This document shows, piece by piece, positions 10,905-20,118 of a stretch of DNA of 64,000 nt. The DNA comes from Symsagittifera roscoffensis (lineage: Eukaryota; Xenacoelomorpha; Acoela; Convolutidae). The DNA lies in NCBI RefSeq assembly GCF_963678635.1, contig NC_087070.1:11504539-11568538 (forward strand). The letters run 5' to 3'. The position numbers and the translations under genes were made by a program. The notes below the pieces were generated by a model, which worked only from the letters and a program-made list of their open reading frames with translations, was not told the DNA's origin and did not search any database. The stretch's first letter is position 1; each line of letters begins with the position of its first letter.

Positions 10905-11490
10905 GCACTGTCCCAAGACCTTTTAGTACCGTCACACAACTTTTTTGTACCGTCCCAAGACTTCCTGGTACTGTCCCAAGTTTTCTATGTACTGCCCCAA
11001 AACTCTCTCGTGCAGTCCCAAGACTTCTCTGAACTGTCCCAAGACTTTCTCGTGCTACCCCAAGACTCTTAGATAGTGTCCCAAGACTTCTCTTAACTGT
11101 CCCAAGACCTTTTAGTACCGTCACACAACTTTTTTGTACCGTCCCAAGACTTCCTGGTACTGTCCCAAGACTTCTTTGTACCGTCCCAAGACTTCCTGGT
11201 ACTGTTCCAAGACTTCTCTGAACTGTCCCAAGACTTTCTGGTACTGTCCCATGACTGTACCGTCCCAAGACCACCGTCCCAAGACTGCACTGTCCCAAGA
11301 CTACTGTCCCAAGACTGCACTGTCCCAAGACTGCACTGTCCCAAGACCGCACTGTCCTAAGACTGCTATCCCAGGACTACTGTCCCAAGACTGCACTGTC
11401 CCAAGACCACCGTCCCAAGACTGCACCGTCCCAGGACTGCACTGTCCCAAGACCACTGTCCCAAGACTCTTCGGTACTGTCCCAGGACTT
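10905..11490 (-). repeat. GTCCCAAGAC minisatellite in element 1 leader
   Basis: Some 25-30 imperfect copies of TGTCCCAAGAC (sense strand of the element: GTCTTGGGACA). The left part has a period of about 22 bases with spacers such as TTCCTGGTAC or TTCTCTGAAC. From about 11260 the period drops to about 14-16 (CTGTCCCAAGACTGCA). The ORFs over it are repeat artefacts. It sits in the untranslated leader between primer-binding site and gag, the same position as the CCGGAGGGGT arrays in element 2, but with a different sequence. Confidence 0.9.
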
Positions 11491-12970
11491 CTGTACCAAG
11501 TGTTGGGATAGTGGGAACTCTTCTCTTTCGTTGTCGGGACTCTTGAACCACTGTACCTGGTACCACCACCTGAGCTCTAGTCAAAAATTTTCCCCAAAAA
11601 AACCGAACCTTACCGGCCAAAAGTTTGAATTACTAACTCCCTCTATTTATCTCCCTTTAAATATGTTGATGCAAGTTGAAACCCAACTTGTTCGGGGGTG
11701 TCTTGTGATCACCTAGTTGTTGAAAACCGGTTAAAAATTTTTTACCAAAAACGTGAAAATTTAAACGGGGAAAAAATAATAAAAACAGATAGATAAAGCC
11801 ACCTAAAATTCAAAGGTGACTTGTGTCAACCTTTTATTAGAAAAAACGCCTGGTACCTGATTGCCACGCGTTTTCTCCCCCCTGCTACCAATCTTATGGG
11901 GTATCACAAAAACTGTCTACTTCCGTTCCCACCACCCGATCCGACCAGAGTACCTACCTTAATTCGATCTTAAATTTGGATATCCGCTTCTCATAATCAA
12001 CGCGTGTAAGATTCTAATGTAACTAAATCGACGATGTCGATCAATTAGTTACTCTAATATGTCCCCCTTTTTTACAATTTACAACCGCCAACCTCTAACC
12101 TAACCAGCCCCCCTTCTAACCTCCTCCTTCTTTAGCCCCCCTCTTAAGCCGAAAATTACCTTAAGAGCCGGGTGCTGAACCTCTTGAGAGAAAACCGTAG
12201 AGCCTGTTTCCAGGCTCTGCTTGAGTAAAAACGTTCCTGAAAACAGTGCGTTTCCGCTTATCCAATTTTACACTTATCTCCTATAATGTAATGTGGATTT
12301 TAACGATACCCGTTTGACCAACTTGAGAACACCCCCGTCCTCTCTTGTTGTTCTGATTCCGTGCTGGTTGTCTCCTTGACGTGTCCTGCACCTGATCATC
12401 AGCACCACTTTCCCACTTGGCTGGTCACCTGTTCCAGTCAAGTCTCCTTATGGTCCAACTAAGTCCCTGTGAACTACTTTCTTACTCGACTGGTCACCTC
12501 TTCCAGTTATGTCTCCTAGTGGTCCAGCTAAGTTGCAAGCTATCTGAAAACCCTTAACAACGCCCCACACATTATTAAATTGCTGAATTGATCGAAACGA
12601 TCGGTCTTATAAAAACAGTATGTGTATACTATTTAATTAAACTAAAGGTTTGATCCAACTAATCTGGTGTCAAAGTCACTGTCATTTTTTTAAATGGTTT
12701 TCGTTCCTTTTTCTATTCTTTTTCGGTTTTTGTTTCGCTTTTTGTCTTTTGCTCGTTTTTTCGTCCCTCTAGTTACCCCTCTTACTCGGTTAGCTAAGCC
12801 TCGTTCGGAGAGCGTACCAGGAATCTTTCTCGAGTTTTCTTAAAAAGCTATCACGGTACAACCGGAATGTTTACACGTTCCCGCTGAACCGTATCACCGG
12901 TACTCTGAAATGGGCATGTAGCCCGGAGCTGTGTCAAGTGGGTTCGACTCCGTAGTCATGATGTCGTAAA
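11491..12970 (-). other. Element 1 untranslated leader, remainder
   Basis: I see no gene in this stretch. It is AT-rich with scattered C-runs (CCCCCTTTTTT, AACCAGCCCCCC) and a repeated segment ACTGGTCACCTSTTCCAGT..GTCTCCT around 12420 and 12490. With 10702-10904 it makes a leader of about 2.2 kb, matching the length of one leader copy in element 2. Confidence 0.6.
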
Positions 12971-12987
12971 AACACCCAGGAGCGCCA
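12971..12987 (-). other. Primer-binding site, element 1
   Basis: On the minus strand this reads TGGCGCTCCTGGGTGTT. TGG complements the CCA end of a tRNA. Element 2 has the same 17 bases at 17941-17957. In both elements it lies 11-12 bases inside the LTR end, separated by TAG(A)TGTTTTTA. The priming tRNA was not identified. Confidence 0.65.
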
Positions 12988-12998
12988 TAAAAACACTA

Positions 12999-13817
12999 TG
13001 TAACAGTCGCCTACTTTAGTCACATATGAGGTTTAAGAAAAATAGGTCCTATAACCATTGTCTCAAGATTCAGGGACACTATCTCTTGTGTTTTTCTACC
13101 TCGAACGGTCGGAGCCTATTCGGTTCACTTGCGACATGAGACTAAAAACCCGTTACAGCTTAAAGGCCACTACCAAAATATCCCCCCACTCTAGAAAAAT
13201 AAGAACGTCCCCATACTTAGGTCTCAAAATACCCAAAATACGCGAACGCCGTTAAAAACAGGTTCGAAACAGTCCGTACAGTTATTTTTTATTAGACAGT
13301 GGAACTTTGATCCATTTCAGATGGATCAACCTAAAACTCTCCTTACCTCAACATAACAATCACAAAACACACTCAAGAAAACTAAATTGAGTACTCACAT
13401 ATCGGCATACTCAAGAATTTGAGGTAATTAAATTAATAAGCATCTTGAGAATAAATGGGGAATTAAGTTTGAATCAATAATTTCTCATCGAACAAGTTTT
13501 AGCTTGAGAATTGAGTTTTGGGTCTGAACCATTGGGAGACTTCGGTTGTCTACCTTTCCACCGAAGGTTCACGCTGGTCCAGTATTGATTGATTCACTCT
13601 TCTTTTGTGATCGCTCTATTTCCTAAATCAAGATAGGACAGCTCTACTCTCGTTCGAATTAAGTATCGGAAATTGCGAATAGCAATTTCCCGCTGCTTAA
13701 TTTTACCACTTTCCCGCGTTTTTAATTCGGTCGTTCTGATCTTGTATTTCTGAGATTTTCAGTTTTCGCGAGAAAGATGAGCATGACAGGCTCAATTCGA
13801 ATTTTTGAAAAATTACA
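12999..13817 (-). repeat. Probable 5' LTR of element 1
   Basis: On the minus strand it would start TGTAATTTTTC at 13817 and end GGCGACTGTTACA at 12999, giving TGTAA..TTACA inverted ends and about 819 bp. The inner end is fixed by the primer-binding site. The outer end is inferred from the TG start and from similarity of the first bases (TTCAAAAATTCGAATT) to the element 2 LTR. There is no partner LTR in the window to confirm it. Confidence 0.5.
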
Positions 13818-13819
13818 TT

Positions 13820-14267
13820 TCACCCCAAAATTACCTTGTTCGTATTCCTCAAGGTCAAACTTCCAAATATGACCGACTGGCACATACTCCCCGGACTCAA
13901 GATCGATGTCCTCAGTGCGTGTTGCCGTCTGCCAGTGAGTCCCCAGAATGCTGAGTGTTGCTCAAATAAGTTTTCCATTTCGTTCATAACATCATATAAA
14001 ACTTCATGTTTCTTTATCACAAGTTCAAACTTAGCTTCGGATTTGAAGACGTCACCCTCTAGGCAGCCACCACATAACCAAAAGCATCCACGTACGCGGT
14101 CCATAGTTGACACAGCATCCGCAGTGATTCCAACACATGCTCATGAAACCATCCATCACACTCGTCACATCCAATTGCACCTGCATCACCTTCCTTCACC
14201 ACCCTTTTACAGGATCCGCATTTGGTAGATTGAGTCATATCCAACATGAAACCATTCAATAAGTTTA
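13820..14267 (-). pseudogene. LINE ORF1 fragment with PHD finger
   Basis: Two minus-strand frames, 14059-14283 then 13820-14113. The first carries a PHD-type zinc pattern, CGSCKRVV..GAIGCDECDGWFH (C-x2-C ... C-x2-C-x4-H), as found in the ORF1 of some CR1-like LINEs. The second continues with WLCGGC, a charged helix (FELVIKKHEVLYDVMNEMENLFEQ) and a polar tail. One frameshift separates them. It is cut at 13818 by element 1 and at about 14268 by an LTR fragment. Confidence 0.55.
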
Positions 14268-14269
14268 TC

Positions 14270-14621
14270 AAAGGGTTGATCACACTCCGATGGGAATGAT
14301 GATTTTTATCTACTGAACAAAAACAATAGTTATATAATGAATAAGAAGTAGCCCTGTTTTTAGGAGTGACCTCGAGGTCTGGGGATACTGAGACCCAGCC
14401 ATGAGTTCACTATTTTTGCATGTAATTTAGTTAATATGAGCGTTCTGACCGACGCCTAAAACAGTAACGATTTTGTTGACCCGATGTTGAAAGAAGCACA
14501 CAAAGAACTGGCTCTGGTAGAGACGGTTAAAAGCATGTAGAGCTGTGTTTAGACGCTTAGCCAGTCGTTTTGCAACCTAGACTTATTTTCGGTCTATATG
14601 TACTTCCGAGCGAATGTTACA
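14270..14621 (+). repeat. LTR fragment of the element 2 family (3' part)
   Basis: Matches 17581-17928 of the element 2 5' LTR with moderate divergence, from AAGGGTTGATC through ATCTACTGAACAAAAACAATAG to the terminal CGAATGTTACA. The first ~570 bases of the LTR are missing, so this is a truncated solo LTR or a residue of an older insertion. The sequence after 14621 is unrelated to the element leader. Confidence 0.85.
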
Positions 14622-14635
14622 TCTATCACTTGTTG

Positions 14636-14812
14636 CTGAACATGGCGTGTGGGGTGATGATTTTCCCAAAAATCTCAAATTTGAAAATTTTATATATACT
14701 TTTTTATTACATTATATTTTTTCATGCTATTTCTGCTCCATAGACCTTAAAAGACAATCGGAACATGCAGGGCTTCGCCCTGATACGAGCAGTCTTGTTT
14801 TTGTATGTGGCC
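14636..14812 (+). repeat. Interspersed hairpin repeat (CTGCTC..GAGCAG family), copy 1
   Basis: Starts ATGGCGTGTGGGGTGATG and ends with CTGCTCCATAGACCTTAAAAG...AGGGCTTCGCCCTGATACGAGCAG. The 3' part folds: CTGCTC pairs with GAGCAG, and AGGGC TTC GCCCT forms an inner hairpin. The same unit recurs at 39636-39846 and, degenerate and inverted, at 60370-62100. No coding potential. Confidence 0.7.
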
Positions 14813-15179
14813 GACATTTCACACCAATTCTACTTGCTTGATTTTACAGTTGCTTAAGTATTTTCTCAACCACTGTTAGATTCTGTTGACTAATTTAAAA
14901 CGTTTTTACATGTCGAAATCGAAATTATGGCTTCAAAACTTCCAGACAAATTAATTTTAAAATGTTTAATTAATTTTAGAGTTTAAAAGTATTTTAATCT
15001 TAATAGTAATTTAGAGGTCAACTGTGATTGGCTAAAAATTTTTTATATGATGATTTAGAACAAAATTGTATGTGATTTATTGTAAATAACATTTGTAAAT
15101 TGATGTTTTATTGTCATTTAGATTAATTTATTGTAAAAATCCTGACGATGCACATAGTTCCAAAAACGTTTGAAATTTA
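14813..15179. other. AT-rich spacer
   Basis: No ORF, RNA gene or recognisable repeat was found. It is AT-rich with many short TTTTA runs and separates the hairpin repeat from the non-LTR RT pseudogene. Confidence 0.5.
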
Positions 15180-16568
15180 CTTTTTAGCAAAAATTTCTTC
15201 TGTTGACTAACTTACCGTTCATCTCCATTTTTTGATAGCGATTCGAATTTATTATCCTTTAAAGAGACTCTGATTAGAGTAAATGATTTTACGGAACGAT
15301 TCTCTGGGTTACTCGACCCACAAATAATTCTTTACGTCCATTATGGTTTTTACCTCCTGAAAAAATGCTTTAGCATGGCAAAACTCCTATATTTTTTGCG
15401 TACGAGCCCTTGTTTTTTGCAAAATGATTTTTTGGAACGCTACAATAAATTACTAAGAAATTCGTTATGCAAGGTCACTAACGTGAAAATGGATGATAAC
15501 CAGTTTTTACAAGCAGTTCTTTGGCAGCCAAAGGTGGCTTGGGCGTTTCTTCCGCTCGTCTACTCGCTTTACCCGCTTTCTTAGCCTCAGCAGTAGGAGC
15601 AAAAGATGCCTTGAGCGAAATATTTGGTTTGGAGCATGTGGATGGAACCTATGATGATGCGCTTAAACGGTGGTTTGACCTTGGAAAAATTGAAATGGCT
15701 CTGGAAAATGAAATCCAAAAAAATCGGACGGAGCCAATTTTTGACAGCGAAATTGCAGACTTAATTTTACGACTCGAACCAACGGACGTAAAAAAAGTTC
15801 AACGCGTTCCAAGATAGATTTGGCTCCCAATGGTTGAACGTCATCCCGTGCAAAAATTTAAGGTTAAAACTGTCGAACCAACAACTCAAAATTGCGATAG
15901 GACTTCGACTAGGATAAAAAATATGCGAACGGCATAAATGCGTGTGCGGAAAAGACGTTACCGAGGATGATTGGCATGGTCTTTGTTGCCTCAAAAGTGC
16001 AGGGAGATTCAATAGGCATTCAAACCTGAATGCCCTTATAAAGCAGAGTCTATCATCTACTCACATTCCGTCTGTTTTAGAACCACGACACCTCTACAGG
16101 GCCGATCAGAAGCGACCAGACGGTTTGACGCTCGTTCCATGGGCTGATGCTAAGCAGCTCTTGTGTGATGTAACGGTAGTAGACTCCTTGGCTCCTTGTA
16201 GGATTAATGCCGGGTCTGTTTGTAACCCATGTACGGCTGCCGCTGAAGCGGAAGAGCAAAAAATTGACAAGTATAAAGATCTTGTAAGTGATGGATATCT
16301 TTTTCAACCGCTAGCTTTTGAAATTCAGGGAGCGGCCGGCCCCAGCACAGAAGTTTTTTTGAGCAAGCTTTGTAAGAACCTAAGCATATGCACTGAGGAA
16401 CCCAGAGCAGGCAGCTTTTTGAAACAGAGAATCTACCTGGCAATAAAGATTGCGAACGCCGCTTGCGTACTCGGAACAATAAATGACAAAATAACTTTCG
16501 ACGAAATTTTTTTACTTGTAACATTTGTATATTATATTATCTCGTGTCGAGTTGCCTGTTCTTATTGA
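15180..16568 (+). pseudogene. C-terminal half of a non-LTR reverse transcriptase, decayed
   Basis: Pieces in three frames line up with the C-terminus of a widespread invertebrate non-LTR RT family: FYLLKKCFSMAKLLYFLRTSPCF and LLRNSLCKVTNV (15350-15480), GGLGVSSARLLALPAFLASAVG (15530-15600), then the C-terminal domain CGKDVTEDDWHGLCC, RPDGLTLVPW, DVTVVDSLAP, AAEAEEQKIDKYKDL, FQPLAFEIQGAAGPS and EPRAGSFLKQRIYLAIKIANAACVLGT (15942-16480). In this family RPDGLTLVPW and NAACVLGT mark the end of the protein. Frameshifts at about 15520 and 15800-15940 and the missing polymerase core make it a pseudogene. Family recognition is from memory, not from a search. Confidence 0.75.
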
Positions 16569-16589
16569 ATAAACGTAACCCGTATCGAT

Positions 16590-17009
16590 TTTAATTGAAA
16601 TACTTGGCCCACTCATGTTTATTTTGTACATAAATGACCTGCCAACGGTGGCCATGTCCAACTGCTTCGGCTATGCTGACGACTATAAAATTGTCTCAGA
16701 TAACGCAATAACCCTGAATATCGACTCGAATTAAATTTGGAACTGGTGCTCCAAGAATTTTATGTGTTTGAACCTAAGTAAATGCAAAACCCTTCAGTTT
16801 AAAGGCAGTATGTCTGTTTGCATGAAAAAACAGAATATACCAGGAATGGATCTTATGAAAGATCTTGGACTTATAGTCACAAACAACCTGTCTTGGACGG
16901 AACACGCTAAAACTAGATCCGCTAAATCTCTAAAAGCTTTCTTCTCTTTAAAAAGAAACCTAGCCAATAGCTCGACCATAAGCACTAAGAAGAATGCATA
17001 CAGAGGATA
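16590..17009 (+). pseudogene. CR1/jockey-like LINE reverse transcriptase, first half
   Basis: Reads LGPLMFILYINDLP, then GYADDYKIVS (the YADD polymerase box), then, past one in-frame stop, WCSKNFMCLNLSKCKTLQF, DLGLIVTNNLSWTEHAK and TKKNAYRGY. These are RT motifs of CR1/L2/jockey-type LINEs. The sequence is cut at 17009/17010 by element 2 and resumes in frame at 36104 with VVPIISYASSLW. The LINE is 5'-truncated near 16590. Confidence 0.85.
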
Positions 17010-17179
17010 TGTGACATTCGACCAGAATGTGAAAAATGCAATCTCTGCAGAATTCGAATTTTTAGCAGCGAGCCTTCCGGATTGGTGATTATTAAGAACT
17101 AAGAACGTTATTGGAACGATTGGCCAGACGGTGAGGGCTGGAATATTCTGGTATTTTAAAAATTCAAAAATTCGAATTA

Positions 17180-17187
17180 TGACGTCA
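17180..17187 (+). promoter_or_regulatory. CRE palindrome TGACGTCA in 5' LTR
   Basis: A perfect 8-bp cAMP-response element, the binding site of CREB/ATF-type bZIP factors, about 300 bases upstream of the TATA-like box. It is preserved in the 3' LTR at 35351-35358 although flanking bases differ by an indel. Confidence 0.6.
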
Positions 17188-17486
17188 TATTTCTGAGAAA
17201 CGTCAGAAACGGCCATTTTGGCTGAAACAAGGGAGAGAGACAGAACAACATTAGCTGCGCTAACAACAACTACGAAATAGAGATTGGAAAACGACAACGA
17301 GTTACAGAGTAACAGAGAACACTCCGAGTTGCAACTATTGTGTCGCTACAATAGTTACAGGGCCGATGCAGACAACGGTGAAGGGTGGAGGACAGCCTTC
17401 TGGATTAAGAGGAAGTCAAGATTAGCGAGCTTGATTCAGTGGATTCAAGAATCCGGAAGGGTTTCGGGACTGAAACTTTTAGCCTG

Positions 17487-17494
17487 TTATATAG
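17487..17494 (+). promoter_or_regulatory. TATA-like box TTATATAG in 5' LTR
   Basis: TTATATAG followed by ACTTTTAGCTTC. It is identical in the 3' LTR at 35658-35665. It would place the transcript start near 17520, dividing the LTR into a U3 of about 510 bp and an R-U5 of about 410 bp. Confidence 0.45.
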
Positions 17495-17940
17495 ACTTTT
17501 AGCTTCTTGTCATGTCCTGATTTGAATTTAATTAACATCTAGATTCATTTTGATAAGGATGAGAAGCTAGGAGTTGGGGGAAAGGGTTGATCCACCTTCG
17601 ATGGAGATGATGATTTTTATCTACTGAACAAAAACAATAGTAATATAATAAGTAGTAGCCCTGTTTTTAGGAGTGACCTCGTGGTCTGGGGATACTGAGA
17701 CCCAGCCATGAGCTCACTATTTCTGCATGTAATCTAGTTAATTTGAGTGTTTTGACCGAAGCCGAAAGCAGTAACGTTTTTGTCGACCCGATGTTAGAAA
17801 GACCACCGAAAAGTACTGGCTTGGTAGAGACGGCGAAAACCATGCAAAGCTCTGTTTAGACGCTAGCCAGTCGTCTTAAGACTTAGTTTTGTCTTCCGTC
17901 GATATGTATCTTCCGGGCAAATGTTACATAGATGTTTTTA

Positions 17941-17957
17941 TGGCGCTCCTGGGTGTT
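17941..17957 (+). other. Primer-binding site, element 2
   Basis: TGGCGCTCCTGGGTGTT, 12 bases after the LTR end. The same 17-mer is used by element 1 and is repeated in the duplicated leader at about 20441. It is complementary to a tRNA 3' end (…GCGCCA), identity not determined. Confidence 0.65.
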
Positions 17958-19309
17958 ATTCTTTTTAACATCATGACCGGCAGAACCGTTAACGAGCACT
18001 CCGCGCCGAGCGGATGCTCACATTAACGCCCTTATTAGGCTTAAACTGCAGGGTTACGTTAACAAGTTTTGTATCCCTTTTGGTACAAAAATTAAAATAG
18101 TAATCTGTGGGGGGCTCGACAGTGCTGCACTGTAGTGACCCTTCACCGAACTGCGAATATCCGAGTTAAGCACCTTAATTCGGATTTTAGACAAACCCGG
18201 AGGGGTATAGTATTACTATTATTATTACTTATAGAGCATATATTAATAGTCTTATATCGTTTTTCAGTCAAAAACAACGAAAACAGACCGGTTTTTAGGG
18301 TCAAAATAGCGATATTTTGATCACCCCACAAGTCGCGATTTTTGAGATATCGAAAATTTTTGAAACGGAAAAAAGCGCTAAAGTAGTGTGTTACATCGTA
18401 ATTGCACTACCATAATAGATAGAACCGGTTAAGTTTAGTTCGGAAGTGGTTGGAACTATTTTGGAACCAAAAAACCGAATTTTCGTGATTTTTGAGAAAC
18501 CGAAACACTAAAAATTCAGAAAATTTTTTGAAATTTTTGAGTTAGAACAGTAAAAATAGTTGTTCGGTTAACGTCCACTAGTGAATCTACAAGTTTTAAA
18601 ACCCGCTACGCGAAAGCCTTCCCGGTTGCAGAGAAATCGAACTTAACGTGTTTGATTTGGTGGATTCATCAATCCGGAGGGGTACAGGTAGCATAGTTTT
18701 TTTGCAAATTTTTTCAACTAAAGCGTTTTAGATCGGGTCTTTTGCATTGAACTAGAAGAGTATAGGCCTTTTGAGCTCGGATCAACCATTTTTAGGTCGA
18801 AAGGACCTGATTTGCGGAAAAAGTTAGGCGGAACCTATAAGAGAGAAATTTCTTGACTTTAGAAAAAAGACGTTTTGGTTAATAACTTTAGAACTACTGG
18901 GCATATCGAGTAGATCTTGGTACCAATAGATCAGAAATTAGCTGAGCTTACTGATAGGGACAAAAGTTTTTCGGAAAAGTAAGCGTGAAATTTTTTTGAG
19001 ATTGTTTTTAGCAAATTCCTCAATTTGGAAGGGTACACCCTTCACGTTTTACAAAAAAATTTTAGAAAAGCCCTTATACCCCTAACAAAAGGTAATAGCG
19101 GTTGAATAAAGTAACTTTAGGCTGTTCTAGACGAAAAGGGGAGGCTAAAGACACAGCAAAAGCTTAAGCGAGCCGAAGTTAGGCGAGCGATAAGACCCTT
19201 CACCGTTAGTGTGAATTGTCAAATAAGAGGCTTAACTTCAATCCGGAAGGGTCTAGGAAAGTAGTGCATACCCTTCCTAGTTAATTGAAAGAGCAAAATT
19301 GCATCGGAG

Positions 19310-19580
19310 AACGTATCCGGAGGGGTATAGGTTGAAAGTAAGAAATCTCCGAAAAGCTACTTTTACAAAACCGGAGGGTTCCCAATCCGGAGGGGTCAAG
19401 ATTTTTTTTCAAGTTAGGAGGGGTCCGAATCCGGAGGGGTCTTATAGTTGCTAATTCGGAGGGGTCCAAATCCGGAGGGGTCTTATATTAGATAACTCAG
19501 AAGGGTCCCAATCCGGAGGGGTCCAGATTCTGCCAGTCCGGAAGGGTCCTATTTGTGCCAACCCGGAGGGGTATTATTTT
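19310..19580 (+). repeat. CCGGAGGGGT minisatellite array, copy 1
   Basis: About ten copies of AATCCGGAGGGGTC separated by 6-20 bases (for example TCTTATAGTTGCTAATTCGGAGGGGTCC). The G-rich strand is the element's sense strand. Single copies lie elsewhere in the leader, and one (ATCCGGAAGGGTT) lies in the LTR near 17450. Confidence 0.88.
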
Positions 19581-20118
19581 ATTTAAGGACTTAGGTAGGC
19601 GAAAGAAAGACTAAAGTGAGAGGTATTAGGTTATTAGCACACAAGCTAGGGATCAGTGACTGCACTGGTAACTTGCCTTTCAATAAGAACCAGACCAAAA
19701 CAAAACAGATCCGAACTCGGATATTCGCGACACTAAGTCTAAATTAAAAAGAGCGTGATTCATTGGTGTGGATTGTAACATAATACGTTTTTGGGAAAAG
19801 TGACTGCCCTGAGGATTTTAGTAGGTCTAGCTCGGGCAGTCCGAAGGCAGATAGGTAACCCAGTACTCGGTGGGTGCAATAGCCGCCCACTTGAGAAAAT
19901 TACTGCCTTCAAAGTTTTGTCTGTTTGGTGCAGCACCGAGCAGGGAAAGCTTTTTCTTTAAAAGACAAGTTCGACTTTTGTACTGCGACCGACTAAGAGT
20001 ACATTACACATACGTTTTTTTTTAGAGACATTCATTTTCTGTCAATATATATATTTTTTGTTTTTTGATTTTAAATCAACATAAACTGTGCTTGATTGGG
20101 TAGTGAGTACCCACTGAG

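Larger units (their letters stand above)
1970..13817 (-). mobile_element. Element 1: degenerate Ty3/gypsy-class LTR retrotransposon with macro-like domain
   Basis: Order on the minus strand: LTR, primer-binding site, long leader, gag, protease, RT, RNase H, integrase, acidic linker, macro-like domain. Integrase after RNase H is the Ty3/gypsy (Metaviridae) order. Frame breaks occur in almost every domain and the integrase segment is duplicated, so it is an inactive fossil. It is clearly related to, but diverged from, element 2 (17010-36099). It lies in a PHD-type LINE ORF1 fragment (13820-14267), also on the minus strand. Confidence 0.85.
17010..17928 (+). repeat. 5' LTR of element 2
   Basis: 919 bp, starting TGTGACATTCG and ending CGGGCAAATGTTACA. 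The ends form an inverted repeat TGTRACATT. It carries a perfect CRE (17180-17187) and a TATA-like box (17487-17494). Compared with the 3' LTR it has a short insertion around 17160-17175 and about 15 substitutions. ORFs on both strands of the LTR (such as 17284-17502) are present only because the sequence is duplicated, and look spurious. Confidence 0.92.
17619..20110 (+). repeat. Leader tandem duplication, copy 1
   Basis: A 2492-bp unit made of the last ~310 bp of the 5' LTR, the primer-binding site and about 2.17 kb of leader, ending GGGTAGTGAGTAC. It is followed by 8 filler bases CCACTGAG (20111-20118) and then copy 2. It contains no credible ORF. It contains CCGGAGGGGT-type motifs singly (18195, 18671, 19242) and as an array (19310-19580). 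Confidence 0.92.

Noticed and set aside
10882-11511. Regular short repeats at 10.9-11.5 kb looked CRISPR-like and are covered by long ORFs on both strands
   Set aside because: Units are imperfect, the period changes from 22 to about 15, there are no unique spacers of fixed size, and the setting is a eukaryotic retroelement leader. The ORFs are artefacts of the repeat.
14636-14841. ORF 14614-14841 as a gene
   Set aside because: It lies across the LTR edge and the hairpin repeat, whose other copies are not open in this frame.
16794-17502. ORFs inside the LTR on both strands, repeated at 35052-35673
   Set aside because: They coincide with LTR sequence, have no domain features, and are repeated only because the LTR is.
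18135-18331. Paired 61-62 codon ORFs in the leader copies (also at 19281-19469, 20635-20831 and 21780-21968)
   Set aside because: Non-coding leader with tandem duplication; one set simply reads the CCGGAGGGGT array.
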